Source: Paramyrothecium sp. XJ0827 (taxonomy: Eukaryota; Ascomycota; Sordariomycetes; Hypocreales; Stachybotryaceae). From it: a stretch of DNA of 64,000 bases. The position numbers and the translations under genes were made by a program. The notes beneath the pieces are model-generated. The model did no database searches and was not told where the DNA came from. It worked only from the letters and a program-made list of their open reading frames with translations. Every line of letters begins with the position of its first letter. Within the stretch, counting starts at the first letter, position 1. Positions 1-11,240 of the stretch are shown here, piece after piece. The stretch is from assembly GCA_020881915.1 (NCBI GenBank), contig JAJFPB010000003.1, positions 1,364,001-1,428,000 on the forward strand, written 5' to 3'.

Positions 1-576
1 CGCAAAGGTCGACGATTGACCTTTACTAGCGTCAGCAAATTTCTAGGTACTATGTAGAAGAGAAGGGCTCCGATGAAGGGTTCGAGGCTCACCGAGCATG
101 ACTCTTAGATGGATTACTGGGGAGCCTGCAATTACGTAGTGCCGATGCGCCTTACGTTATCCCACAATATAAAGTTGCCGAAACCGGCCTTGCCCATTGT
201 AGCAGAGCGCATTGGAGCTATTCGTCAGGGCACAAAGTCCCAGTGGAAAAGGGGTCAAGGGGTCGGCTCTTATCTTATCACATGGAATGTAAAAAAAGCT
301 GTGTGACAGCCCAAATTGGAGTCGAAGGCGGGCGGTGGGCTCGGCACCCGCACCCGCACCCGGCAGGAGATCCGATGCCGGGTGCTTCAGCTTATCATTT
401 AGCGTGTGTGATAAGCAATTGACCCCTCAAGGTGGGGGACAAATTGAGTCATTCTACTGGTAAGAACTTTTTAAGGTCCTTGCTTGCTTAACGTATTTTA
501 TTTATCCTCCTCCTCCGACTTTTACTGCTGCCATCCATTGCCTCTCCATCTACGCTTCCAATCCACGCCGTACAAC
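1..576. other. Upstream region of the argininosuccinate synthase gene
   Basis: No coding region is convincing here; the longest open stretch (109-306) resembles nothing I know. The region carries a short CCCGCA-rich run near 346-362, two GATAAG-type GATA motifs (about 270-276 and 408-414), and the amino-acid-control elements listed separately. It is best read as the promoter and 5' leader of the gene starting at 577. Confidence 0.6.
445..451. promoter_or_regulatory. Gcn4/CPC1-type site TGAGTCA
   Basis: A perfect palindromic TGAGTCA lies 126 bp before the start codon of the argininosuccinate synthase gene, and a half-matching TGACTC lies at 99-104. TGASTCA is the known binding site of the fungal bZIP activator Gcn4/CPC1/CpcA, which induces amino-acid biosynthetic genes on starvation. 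The link to this gene is inferred from position only. Confidence 0.6.
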
Positions 577-3466
577 ATGTCTGACGAGAAACGAGTCTGC
601 CTGTAAGTGATGAAATGCTGCTTTTTATGTTGCGACTTGAGCTGACCTGTTACAGTGCCTACTCCGGAGGTGCGCGCTGCCTCCCCTCCTTCACCGACAC
701 TCTTCCGAGCTCTTGACAGATGCTAATGCAGAACAGGCTTGGACACCAGTGTGATTCTCACCTGGCTCCGCCTACAGGTTTGTTCAATCCCCCATCCATC
801 TTCTTTCTCCTACAGAGGCTCGGTCTGGGTCTTGGTGTCGGTCGCTTTTGCGCAAGACCAGTGCCAGGACAAGGGACAAGGAAACGACTCCAGAAATTAC
901 CTGTCGCTAACCTATTCTCCCTTGTAGGGCTACACCGTCGTCGCGTTCCTTGGCAACGTCGGTCAAGCCGAGGACTGGGCCGCCGTCGAGAAGAAGGCTC
1001 TGGCTCTCGGCGCCGAGCGTATGGTCATCGAGGATCTGCAGCAGGAATTCCTCGAGGAGCTTGTGTTCCCCGCCATTCAGTGCAATGCCATTTACGAGGA
1101 CCAATATCTTCTCGGAACCAGTCTTGCCAGGCCAGTGCTGGCCCGCGCCCTCGTCCGCACCGCCCAGAAGTTCAGGTGCTCGATACTCAGCCACGGGTGC
1201 ACTGGAAAGGGTAACGAGTAAGTTATTCCAGAAAAATGTCCCTTGGGTAAATGGCCACACCTTCCGCATATTTAGCTACCCCTTGATGGTATGGCCACAC
1301 TAGGTCAGGGCCAAGGTTTGATAAAGGTCCATCACAGCTAGCTGCCAAGTTCAGGACCTCAGCTGCCAGCAAAGGTAATCGTCAAAGCTGCCGGCCAAGG
1401 TCGTCGATGTACGGCCAAGGGCAGGGTCTGATAAAAGTCCATCACAGCCAACTGCCCGGGTCGGGACCTCAGCCGCCGGTAGAGGTCATCGTCAGAGCTA
1501 CCGGCCAAGGTTATCGTCGAGGCATGGCCAAGGTCGCGAGGCACGGCTGAGTTTGTCGTTGAGGTGCAGCTAAGGTCACAGTCGAGGCACGGCTCAGGTC
1601 ACGTCGAGGCATGGCTAAGGTTGTGGCTAAGCAACCTTGGCCATGCCTCAACCGACCTTAGCCGTGCCTTGATAGACCTTTGGCTGTGTCTCGACCAACC
1701 TTAGCTATGCCTCGACGACGACATTGGCTGTGCTTCGGCGATGACCTTGGCCGTGCCAGTCGAGGCATAGCTAAGGTCATCATCGAGGTACAGCCAAGGT
1801 CGTTATTGAGGCATGGCTAAGCAACCTTAGCCATACCTTAACCTCGGCCGTACTGATCTTAGCAATACCAACCTTAGCCGTGTTCCGATGATGACCTTAG
1901 CTATGCCTCGACAGGCACGGCCAAGGTCATCGCCGAAGCACAGCCAAGGTCGTCGTCGAGGCATAGCTAAGGTCAGGCCAAGGTCATTATCGAGGCACGG
2001 CCAAGGTCATGCTGGCAGTGGGACAGGATCCGGGCCCGCAAAAGTCCAAAGTCTAAGGCCTAATAGTAACAGTGATCCTGACCCCTGCCTGCAGCCCTGA
2101 CCCACCTTTGTTGGCAGCTGATCCTGAACTTGGCAAATAGCAATGATGATAATCTTCACTACCAACGCTGCCACACCATCAAGGGGTATGGGATGGCCGT
2201 TTACCCAAGGCCACAGCCTAATTGTTACAGAAACTAATACCCAACCAGCCAAATCAGATTTGAGTTGGCATGGCGAGCACTCGATCCTGTTAGTATAGCC
2301 CTCCTAAATCGTTCCTATCATGGAGACTGAATCAATCCTACCAGACTGTCTCCATCATCGCCCCTTGGAGGATGCCCGAGTTCTTCAACCGCTTCCAGGG
2401 CCGCCAAGACCTCCTGAAGTTTGCCGCCGAGAACAACATCCCAGTTTCGTCCTCTCCCAAGTCTCCGTGGTCCCAAGACGACAACCTGGCCCAGTGAGTT
2501 CATACCCGAGCATATACTGCTTCCAGAGACTAAACATGCTAACTTCGACTCTAGCTGCAGCTCGGAGAGTGGAATTCTCGAGAAGCCCGAAATGCCCGCC
2601 CCCAAGGACGTCTGGATCAAATCTGTTGGTATGTACACCGACTCCGGTTCACCGTCAGACTCCCGAGCTAATTCTTGTGCTACGCAGACCCAGTCGATGC
2701 GCCCAATGTCCCAACGAAGTTCTCCATCACCTTCAAGGCAGGTATTCCCATCAAGCTCGAGGTGGAAGGCGGCGAGAGCTACACTGGTTCTGTCGAGCTC
2801 TTTAAGAAGCTCAATGAAATTGCAGGCGCCAATGGCGTGGGGCGAACGGATATTGTCGAATCTCGGTATTTCACCCAACGCCCCTACCCCCTACCCCCTC
2901 CCCCCTCCCCAAGACTCGATCTTACTGACTATGACCAGCTTTATTGGGCTCAAATCTCGAGGTTGCTATGATGCTCCGGCCCATACGGTGCTACGTTTAG
3001 GTAACTGGGAATTCCACGCCTCAATTGACGATGCTAACAGCTCGCAGCCCACGTAGATATTGAAGGCATGACCGTGGACTCCAAGGTTCGCCAAATAATG
3101 TCGTGGATCGGAAACCAGTGGTCTCAGTGCCTCTACAATGGTATGTCTTCTCTGGGTAATCTTTGCACTCTTCTAACAAATAACTTAGGCATGTACTTCT
3201 CCCCTGAGCGTGAACTCCTCGAGAACTCCGTCACCTACAGCCAGAAGCATGTGAACGGCACAGTCAACATGATGGTTTACAAGGGAGCAGCTCATGTCCT
3301 TTCCCGCTCCGCGCCGGATAGCAACCTGTACAGCGAGGAACAGGCCAGTATGGACACTCTCGAGGGTTTCAGCCCAGAGGATACCAGTGGCTTCATTGCC
3401 ATCCAGGCCATTCGTCTGGAGAAGTATGGCGCGGGTAAGATCCAGCATGGTGAACCCCTGGTTTAG
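577..3466 (+). CDS. Argininosuccinate synthase, 11 exons
   Basis: This cytosolic enzyme joins citrulline and aspartate with ATP in arginine synthesis. Exons are 577-602, 656-669, 737-777, 928-1217, 2249-2288, 2345-2493, 2555-2628, 2688-2865, 2939-3000, 3048-3140 and 3189-3466, giving 414 residues, the normal family length. The PP-loop motif AYSGGLDTS is intact but is split over three exons, one only 14 nt long. Other family signatures are SHGCTGKGND, APWRMPEFFNRFQGR, FIGLKSRGCYD and MDTLEGFSPEDTSGF. Every junction uses GT-AG and restores the frame. Odd points are ten introns, a 1,031-nt repeat-filled intron 4, and local divergence (WRALDP where I recall FYALQP; an unusual stretch before CLYNG). 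It could be a divergent second copy rather than the main arg12/ARG1 gene. Confidence 0.9.
1218..2248 (+). other. Oversized intron 4 of the argininosuccinate synthase gene
   Basis: The donor GTAAGT follows ...GKGN plus two bases of the next codon, and the acceptor CCAACCAG restores GAC CAA ATC AGA, that is D-Q-I-R, the expected continuation of the protein. At 1,031 nt it is roughly twelve times the typical intron length seen elsewhere in this window. Most of it consists of the minisatellite at 1310-2010. Confidence 0.8.
1310..2010. repeat. Degenerate ~23-bp minisatellite in alternating orientation
   Basis: Imperfect copies of a unit close to GAGGCACGGCCAAGGTCATC run through this stretch. In about 1375-1620, 1755-1830 and 1905-2010 the unit reads on the plus strand; in about 1630-1755 and 1835-1905 it reads as the reverse complement (CCTTAGCCATGCCTCGAC). 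The blocks therefore form inverted arrays that could fold into long imperfect hairpins in the pre-mRNA. Copy differences are mainly C/T and G/A, as expected for drift or RIP. Confidence 0.8.
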
Positions 3467-4425
3467 GGCTCATAGAGGAGCCGCTGCCTTGGCCACTCTA
3501 CCTTGATGACCGGGGAGGAGGTTATGGAGGGGCAATAAGGAGTGCTATGACTTGCGTGCAATTAACCTAACTTGGGGATAAAGATGCAGCCAGGATTTAT
3601 ATAGCGAGAACTCCAAATTAGTCTATGTAGTCATGAATTACTGAATGTATACGCACAAACTTGCTATATCAAAGTCGGGGAATTGTATGCTACATGTGTA
3701 GGTAAGGATCCATTTATGTGGCTGATATCTGTGTTGGTGGCTCGGAGAAGACGTCTCGGGAGGATGGGCCCACTTCCGGAGCCTGGCTGTCGCCGACTTG
3801 GGCAGGCTGCTACTCAGGGGGATTGGGCTCAGTGATGGCCACCAGTGTCTTTGTTGCTTGTCGGATTCATGTTTGAAGATGGTGTAGATGTAGCTGAGGG
3901 AACGGCTTCTGTGGTAGTGTGGATGGAAGAGAAAGAGAGGCGACGGAGAGAGAAAGCCTTCTTAATGTCTGGGATCATTAACTTTCAGTGAGCCTATAAC
4001 GCTTTTTTACAGCCGTCCTTATCAGGTTTTATTGCAGAGCTTTATCCTATGTGAACAAGACTATCTACGGTGTCACCGGTCTGATACCTATCCCTTTAGA
4101 CCCTCGAAGCTGTAATGGACTTCCACGCCCCAGATTCTCTATTATACCGTAAGTCGCTGGGAGTATTATGTAGTTAAAGAATTCTTTTAAGCATCGTGGA
4201 TCATCTAATCAATTAATGTTCTATACGGAATATAAGGTAGGAAGCAAGAATTGTATTCATGACTCAAGATGAAAGATGCATGCTTGTCTGTCAATTAAGG
4301 TAGGAAGAGGCAGCTATCTTTATACCCTTGCGAAGGGCAACGAAGCAAAGTTACTCTAGGGTAGCTAAAATTAAAACGTCAATTGTCAGTTCGCATGCAC
4401 ATCGCTTTTCTAACTTTCGCCAGAG
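3467..4425. other. Intergenic, no gene seen
   Basis: Open frames are short and unlike known proteins. The first part is the 3' region of the argininosuccinate synthase gene and the last part is AT-richer upstream sequence of the SANT-like gene. Confidence 0.5.
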
Positions 4426-7400
4426 ATGGCGTCCCATGGAGTCAGAGCTACGCGTCGCTCCTGGGGCACTCGGCGGCAGGAATACCGGATGCACGCGGGT
4501 TCCAAGCGTGAGCGATCAACTTCCGCCCCGCCTAACCGCCCCAGGAGGATGAAGGAGCCGAGGAGGGTCCAGGCTCCACACTTAGCGGATACCATGGACG
4601 AATACGACAAGTTCACCCAGTTGGTAATGGCGGATGAAAGCGACACGGAGTCTGAGGCGGACCTGGACACTGGTGAAAGTTCCGAGTCAATGGAAGATTT
4701 GTGTCAAACCCTTGATCCCTGCCTCATGGAAGACCTTCTCAGATACATCGAGGAACAAGCAGGACCGCCTCCCGACATCGAAAGTTGTATGTACTTGGAA
4801 TACCGTATCGCTACTCAAACGATCGCCCTGATCATCGTGCTAACTTAGTCCTTTCAAAGTGCCTCCCTCCTATCAAGACGACATTCAACGCCATGACGAC
4901 TGGTATATCTCTTTTCTCAACGCAATCATTTTCCATGCTACCAATACTACCTCAGAAGAGGTCTTAGGGTCGACCTTTTCAAGAGCTATGCTCTATTGGC
5001 TCAAGGCCAATTCCGGCGAAAAAAGCATCAACCTTATCTCCGAGTTTTTGCTTCATCCTCACATACGGTCCCTCCGTTGCCGAGCTGTAATGGGTCGCCG
5101 TGACTGGGGACAGTTATTTGGAGAGCTGGAATGTTTCCCAGTAACTTCATCATCAAAGGATATCCCTGAAGTCGTAGGGACGTATGCTCTGAGTGCGAGG
5201 ATTACAGACACGCAACAATAATTTGCATACGTCGGACAATCAGCAGCGACAAAGGTCGGTGGGCAACGCTTCCGTGGGATTCGGGGACGTTCGCAAGCCC
5301 ACTGGAGAGAATTTTTGGGTGCTAAAGCAGAGAAGAACGGCTCCGGCCTGCCCCATCGGAACAACCGCCTTTTCCTATACAAAAAACTGGCAGATTCGGA
5401 GGTTGAACAGATAAATCTATCTATCTTATCTGTTTTCCCGTGGCCAACTCTCGAAATGGGGTATATAATCGCCCATCTCCCATTCCTTCTCACGCTCGCC
5501 GAGACTATCGATGTTGTCTATCTAGGTACCTTCGTCTGGAAAGTCCATCTTGATCTCGCAGAAGCCGCGCTTGATCCCATGACTTGGTTTAGGCCACGGT
5601 CTATGCCACGCGTATATCAAAGACTGAACAGGGCCCTACCAATCAACCAAACAGTGCGCCCGTTTGGCGCATTGTTAGTTAGTTTAAATTGGACACCTGA
5701 AGCGGCTTCAGTCTTCACTACAATCTTCGAAAAGCATGAGCTTGCTATCTATGATCATGCGAACAGAAAGATAAACTAGCAGTTTGTTGATGATCGCTTG
5801 CAAGAGCATGGCATCAGCAAGACAATGGAGCAGATCAGGTGTCTTTACGACACTCTGAGATGCAATTCCAATTCTAGTCTTGTTGGTATGCGTAAAAGCA
5901 GATTGAAGGCTGTCTGGGCTGTTGTCAACAGTCTCAAAGAGTTTCTTAAGGAGAAAAAGCTTGTCACGCCTCCACATGATGACAACGACATCTTCTATCA
6001 TATACCTGATTTTGAAAATCGCAGTGGCACCACCTACACTATGACAAACTTCATGAGAGAACACGGCTTCGACTTGAACAAATTCAGCGTATGCAAAGAT
6101 CGTGTGAATGAAACGTTCATCCTTCGATATCTAGGTCCGCTCCTCCACAAGGATGTTTGGGGAAAAGTCTCGCGTAAGTCACTTCCATAGGACTATCGCT
6201 GATCAGAAGAACTAAATTGCGCAGGCACTTGTCCCACACGTATCGAGATGAAAGGAGGCAGATTCCAGTCGAAGTATCTTTTGGAGAGGATAGATTTACT
6301 CGTTGGAATCCATGTCCGGGCCATCTTTGCCCAAATCGGCGTATTCCCACCTGGGTCTCGGGCCAGTAGTTCAACTTTTCCAAAGATTTCTTGGCAGATA
6401 TCCCGGGAGCTGTGTCACCGAGTCCACACACGACTGTTAGCAGACGGAGTTCCAGGTGATCGCTTGGGCAGTAGAGCCTTCTATATCATTTTAAGTCGGT
6501 GGCATAGAAACAAGAGCCAATACTGGAACAGTTCTTATTCTGAGGCGGTTCCATCTTGGACGTATGATCCTCTCCAGGATCTTACCAGTATTCCACCTGT
6601 GTGCGACTGGAATCGAACAGCCACTCTACCAAGACGCCAATACCATGGAATCGATGCCCACGATGCGGTGATGGAAACAGATGAAGGGAGTATCGAAGCC
6701 ACGAGTGTTTTTTCTTGGCCCTCCGAGGCATCACGATACCTTACAATGGGTCCAAAGGCACTGCCTCAAACCGCGGAAGGCGAAGTAACAGATAAACCTA
6801 CGACTCTATGCCTGAATCTGTTTCTTAGTGCAAAGCTCACGCGACCAAGCCATATCTCCTCGTTGCGATTACTTGTCTCCAAAATGCAAGGAATGCATCA
6901 GGAAGTATTTCGCGACAATGTTGATGCGTCAGATTCAAAGTTCTGGGAAATGTTTTTCATATCGCTTGATAAACAATTGGGATGCCTTAACCTGACGAGC
7001 TTGAAAGCAAGGTTTGGGTGGCTTCTGGAGTATATCCGGAGTGGTGAACTACCGTGCAATGCCCTATGGGCCAGGAATGCTTTACGAGAAGCATTGGCGG
7101 ATACGGTGCTCTCAGATTCGAAACATCCATACGATTATGACACAAGCTGTGTGACGAATCGTCTTCTAAATCCAGACCTTTCTCAAGAATGGGTAATCGG
7201 TTTTCTAGCAGCAAACAATGCTATGCCTATCATCGAAGCAAGCATCCAGAAACAAATGGATGGATTTTCCATCAAAGGGTTCTGTTACTCCTTCGGTATA
7301 CTTATTGCGGACCTGTAGGAAGTCGCAATGTGTCCATTGAGCATAACGAAACCTACTCCTCTTTCGCAAGAAGCTGTTACGCATAACAGCCAGCCCGTGC

Positions 7401-8245
7401 CTGACGTATCATCAATATCCACGGAGAAGTCACCATTGAAGCCTCACACAGAGGAACCCGCGAATAATAACCAGTCGCTTGATAGTTCGTTTGTGGATGT
7501 GGAAGAGGGAAGTGATGCTCGTGCTCGGTCATCAAAACCCCATGACTGGATTACCGATGAACTCGCCTATCTCTATCATCTTCTCGACACAGAAACGAGC
7601 TGGACAGGGGCTGTCGAGAATTTTAACCTAAAGTTCGGATTGGAGGTCAGCAAGTGGGTACTCAAGCGCCGCGCAGATGTTAAAGGGTGGAAACCTGCTT
7701 GGACAGAGCCCTTCTGGACAGAGACCCGGACCACCTATCTTATAAAGGTGGTCTCTACATCGAAGACTTGGGATGAATTCATGGAACGATTCGAAGAAAA
7801 GTTCAAAGCCAATAAGTCTGCCGCGGCAATAAGGTCAAGAGTGAAAAAACTCGGTCTAAACATTGATCACCTCAGGACTCATCAGTTATTCACCAAGGAT
7901 GAAAATGACTACTTCACTGAATTAGTAGAGTCCGGTCTTAAAGGGAAGGTATTGTGTGAAAGGTTCTGGGGAAGGTTCGGTAAGCGAATATCTGCAGCCT
8001 CGCTTAACGCCAGACTTTCAGAACGGATGAAGAAGAAAAAGGAAGCAGATCCTTCGATACGAGTACAAAATAGCCCATGGACACCAGAAGAAACCAGAGT
8101 TGCGCAGGAATGCGTGGATAACGGCATGAATCGAAACGATACCATACAACATTTCAGACGAAAGTTTGGAGATGGTCGATCTGACTCGGCAGTCTGGGCC
8201 GCGTGCGGCAGAATGGCAAACGTCGGGGAGGATGCTGAGGACTAG
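4426..8245 (+). pseudogene. SANT/Myb-like repeat protein gene with three in-frame stops
   Basis: One reading frame continues through exons 4426-4786, 4860-6173 and 6225-8245 (1,232 codons). The introns at 4787-4859 (branch CTAAC) and 6174-6224 keep the frame. It is broken by TAA at 5219, TAG at 5777 and TAG at 7316 (codons 241, 427 and 923), all in the same frame and each one C-to-T change from CAA or CAG. The acidic N-terminus is followed by undefined helical sequence. The last 230 residues hold four successive SANT/Myb-like units beginning near DWITDE, FWTETR, LFTKDE and SPWTPEE, and a further similar unit (WTPEAAS... to FVDDRLQEHG) straddles the second stop. The first stop might instead lie in a 54-nt intron (5193-5246, donor GTGCGA), and the part after 7328 could be a separate ATG-started gene. 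Function is unknown; DNA binding is inferred from the repeats. Confidence 0.55.
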
Positions 8246-9090
8246 GCCATAGGTATACCACTTGCAAAGTCACCAGACAGTATAGCACCATTCCCTGTCA
8301 GTTTCTCGTTCCCTTATTCAGTTGGTGTTAGAAGGAAGAATTTGGTGGCCTACGTTGATTGTATGCTAGTGAACAATTGTATGGATTAAAAGTTTGTTAT
8401 TCAATTTAGCTCTATTTAAACACCACCAAGCATGGGAATATGAGTCTCTTGAAGCAGACTTGCAGTTTCACGTCGACCGATCACGACGTCTGCAAAATCA
8501 ACAGTCTCTACAACATTTATATTTACCCCGGATTGATTGCAGGTCATACGGCACGGCGGAGACTCTCATGCTACCTTGCTCAGAAGCTTGTCTCCGCCGG
8601 GATACGATAGGGTCATCGGTTGTCAAAGGATCTGAACTAGACCGGAGACGACGAAGACAAAGAAGATAACAAAGACAAGCAAGATGGCAAAGAGGACGTG
8701 AAGATCAAAACAAGAAATACTAGAAAAGGCAATAGAGAAAATTACTCAATAGCATCTGCAACTATAGGGATGGACCTAAAACAGGTTGTTATTAGTTCCT
8801 TCCTGGCATCTCGACTCTATCTGGGCAGTGAAACGCCTAGGTGTCGCACTATGCGTGTACTTATCACCGAGATCTAGATATTCCTTGCTAAAATCCCAAC
8901 AGCTCTGAGTCCTTTTGGTTTCCAGTGTTAGGATGAGGGTAGTAGAGGTTTCCAATAAAATGCATCGACAAGTTGTTTGAGCCTTGTATCATTGTCCTTG
9001 AATTCGGTGCACCTATTTATATGGTTACTGGAATGAAGGACGGAAAAGGAGGGGAAAAGATAGAAACGACTTGCTGATGAAATCAATCAG
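8246..9090. other. Intergenic, no gene seen
   Basis: Only short frames occur. A purine-rich run (GAAGACAAAGAAGATAAC and similar) lies near 8650-8745, and nothing here resembles a conserved protein or an RNA gene. Confidence 0.45.
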
Positions 9091-9095
9091 TCAAA

Positions 9096-9700
9096 TGCTA
9101 GTAGAACTACAACCATAGTCATACCAATAATGTTTCGCCACTGTCCAGACATCGTACTCTAAATCAGCCTTGATACTTGGCCTCTGGAAACTCATGAGAG
9201 AGCTGCCAAGGATGAATTCGATATCATTGCCCTTTACCCCTGTCTTCCAATTGGGAATAGAAAGTGCTTGGGCCATGACTTGGGCAAAATGCTGGGTATC
9301 GAGATCCATCTCCTCCATTACGTTCACATGGAGTGGAAAATTGCGCAGCTTGAGATTCTGGAGGTTCGTTTTGGTCTTGGAGTCTCGAGAGATCATCGCA
9401 TGAAGGCCGGGACACTTAATTTGACGTTCGGTGATGCTTTGATTAAACCTTGACTATGATGCAGTCGAGGAGGCAATAGACGGTGCCGCATTGGACTTTG
9501 CCAATTTCCTTGAAGTGTTAGAGAGCAATGTCGTCTTGAGCCAGGTCCAACTTGGCGAACAACAGGGCGCAACAAAGGCTCCATGGTCTTGTGGAAGTAG
9601 GCCATGGCGTGTTCTTTACGGAATGGGTGGCAGCAGAACATCCCTTGCACAACGGGCCCTGGCTTGAGCATTCCATCCCTTCAAGGCCGCAGGGGTCTTC
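9096..9700 (-). pseudogene. Relic resembling a DUF3669-family gene
   Basis: On the minus strand the fragment HFKEIGKVQCGTVY (about 9510-9465, preceded by a TAA where a Gln codon would fit) is followed, after a break, by a 101-codon open stretch (9396-9091) with FPLHVNVMEEMDLD, ALSIPNWKTGVKGNDIEFIL and KADLEYDVWTVAKHYWYD. The order of a 'FxEIGxGxCGTVY' block and a 'VNxMEExxLD ... NDVEFVL' block is what I recall for the fungal DUF3669 family. The pieces lie in different frames with a stop between them, so a working protein is unlikely. The family assignment is from memory and is tentative. Confidence 0.35.
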
Positions 9701-11240
9701 TCCCAGAACATGCTCGCGCTACGAATTCTTGGGTAGCAAACGGGAGTCACCGTGATCAAGCATACTAGGGGCCATAATTGGCTCGTTGGTATGCATCTCT
9801 GAGGAAAGGGAAAAGAACAAGAGAAGAGCCCTCCGCTGTACGGCCTGATTGCGTGCATCTTCCCCAAGAACGACTCACTAATATGAGATGCAGACCTGTT
9901 TCAGAATTAAGGTGAAGCCGAATTACTTGCGTCCCAACGGTTGAGAGCACTGGCCGCGACGGACTCCTGTACCAGCTGCTGAAGATGCAAGCATTCGCAG
10001 GGCATGACATCTAAAGGCCGTGGTCCATGTGTCACGAGCCGCGAGCAGCCGTGGTCGCCTTAGTGTCTGTCCCCCGTTGGGGCCATGCCACTGTGCCGCC
10101 GCCGACGCCGCCCTACGAAGCTCGAGTGCCGTGACGATGAAGGATTAGATGGCAGCCCGTCTCACACCACGACTTGGGGGCCCTGGTACCCACTAAGCCG
10201 TTACCAAGACACCTAACGGAGTCTTGACACATGATGCGCTGCCAATTAACACGATGCACGCGGGCCCACAGGCGAGGGCCGTGTCTTGTGCTTTCCCGAT
10301 GGTGATGTGAAGGGTCCAAGACCTGGCCCGTTCGCCGAGCTGAGCGGGGAGCACGTTGCTTGGTCGAATTGCCAACATCGGAAGAGTGGATGCGAAGCTG
10401 AAAGTATCTGGCAAATGATGCAGAGAACGGAAAAAGCAGACATGCTCTAATGGCGCAAGATGCCCACAACCGCACGCCTGATAAGGCGCTACGTGGGGGA
10501 TGAAGGAAACACGAAAAAAGAGAGCGCCTCTTCCCTATGCACTGCATTTCTAACCACCCCGGGCTTTTCCCATCCTCCACCTACGCGGCCGCCCCCCTCC
10601 ATGCCAGCAAAAAACATGCATCGCAACCACCACGAGGTATGCACGGCGCTGTATGAGCAGACAAGGGAGGGAGGAAATCTTGGGAGAGGGTGCGGGGAGA
10701 CCCACCGGCGCATGCTTATTACATTGGTATATAATAAGTCCTCCTTTTCGCACGGCTTATGCTCATAAAAAAACAATTAAAAAAAACCTTTATGAAGAGG
10801 AGGTAAAAGTGATTGGTTGCTCATAGATTCCGGACAGGATGCGAGTTTGGCGTGATGCCATTTACTGATTGACGCAAGTTTCTGTGACCCTCACATACAC
10901 ACGTGATAAATTGACAGAGATAGACAAAGCCTGCATGATCTCAAACACCGACATAGGGGTGCATAACCATGAAAGTAGCGTGTAACCCCCCATGAGATCC
11001 TGCTGTGATGTGTTGCCCAATCCAGCTGAAATGTCGAGTGTAGCAACCTATGCCAGAAAGGGAAACCCAGACTTGGCTCTGCACACACAACTGCATCGCC
11101 TCATGTCGAGATCTGCGGCTGAACCCCGTTACCGGATTAAAGGAGTCTCGCGTGCAGCCAGGGTAGTAGTAGAGAAAAAAGATAAATTGACGCTGCTTAA
11201 CTCCGACATGGAAATTCTCCATCAACCATTTGAACTGATC
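9701..11240. other. Intergenic, no convincing gene
   Basis: Minus-strand frames to about 9870 may be more of the decayed gene to the left. The rest (GC-rich around 10030-10450, AT-richer after 10700) shows no recognisable coding or RNA feature and contains the promoter of the phosphoesterase gene. Confidence 0.45.

Noticed and set aside
1359..2100. Open frames within the repeat array
   Set aside because: They arise from a repeat unit of about 23 bp read in several frames and lie inside an intron that rebuilds argininosuccinate synthase exactly.
10113..10580. 155-codon minus-strand frame in the gap before the phosphoesterase
   Set aside because: Composition is random-like (Arg, Ser, Cys rich), with no homology I can recognise and no supporting gene structure.
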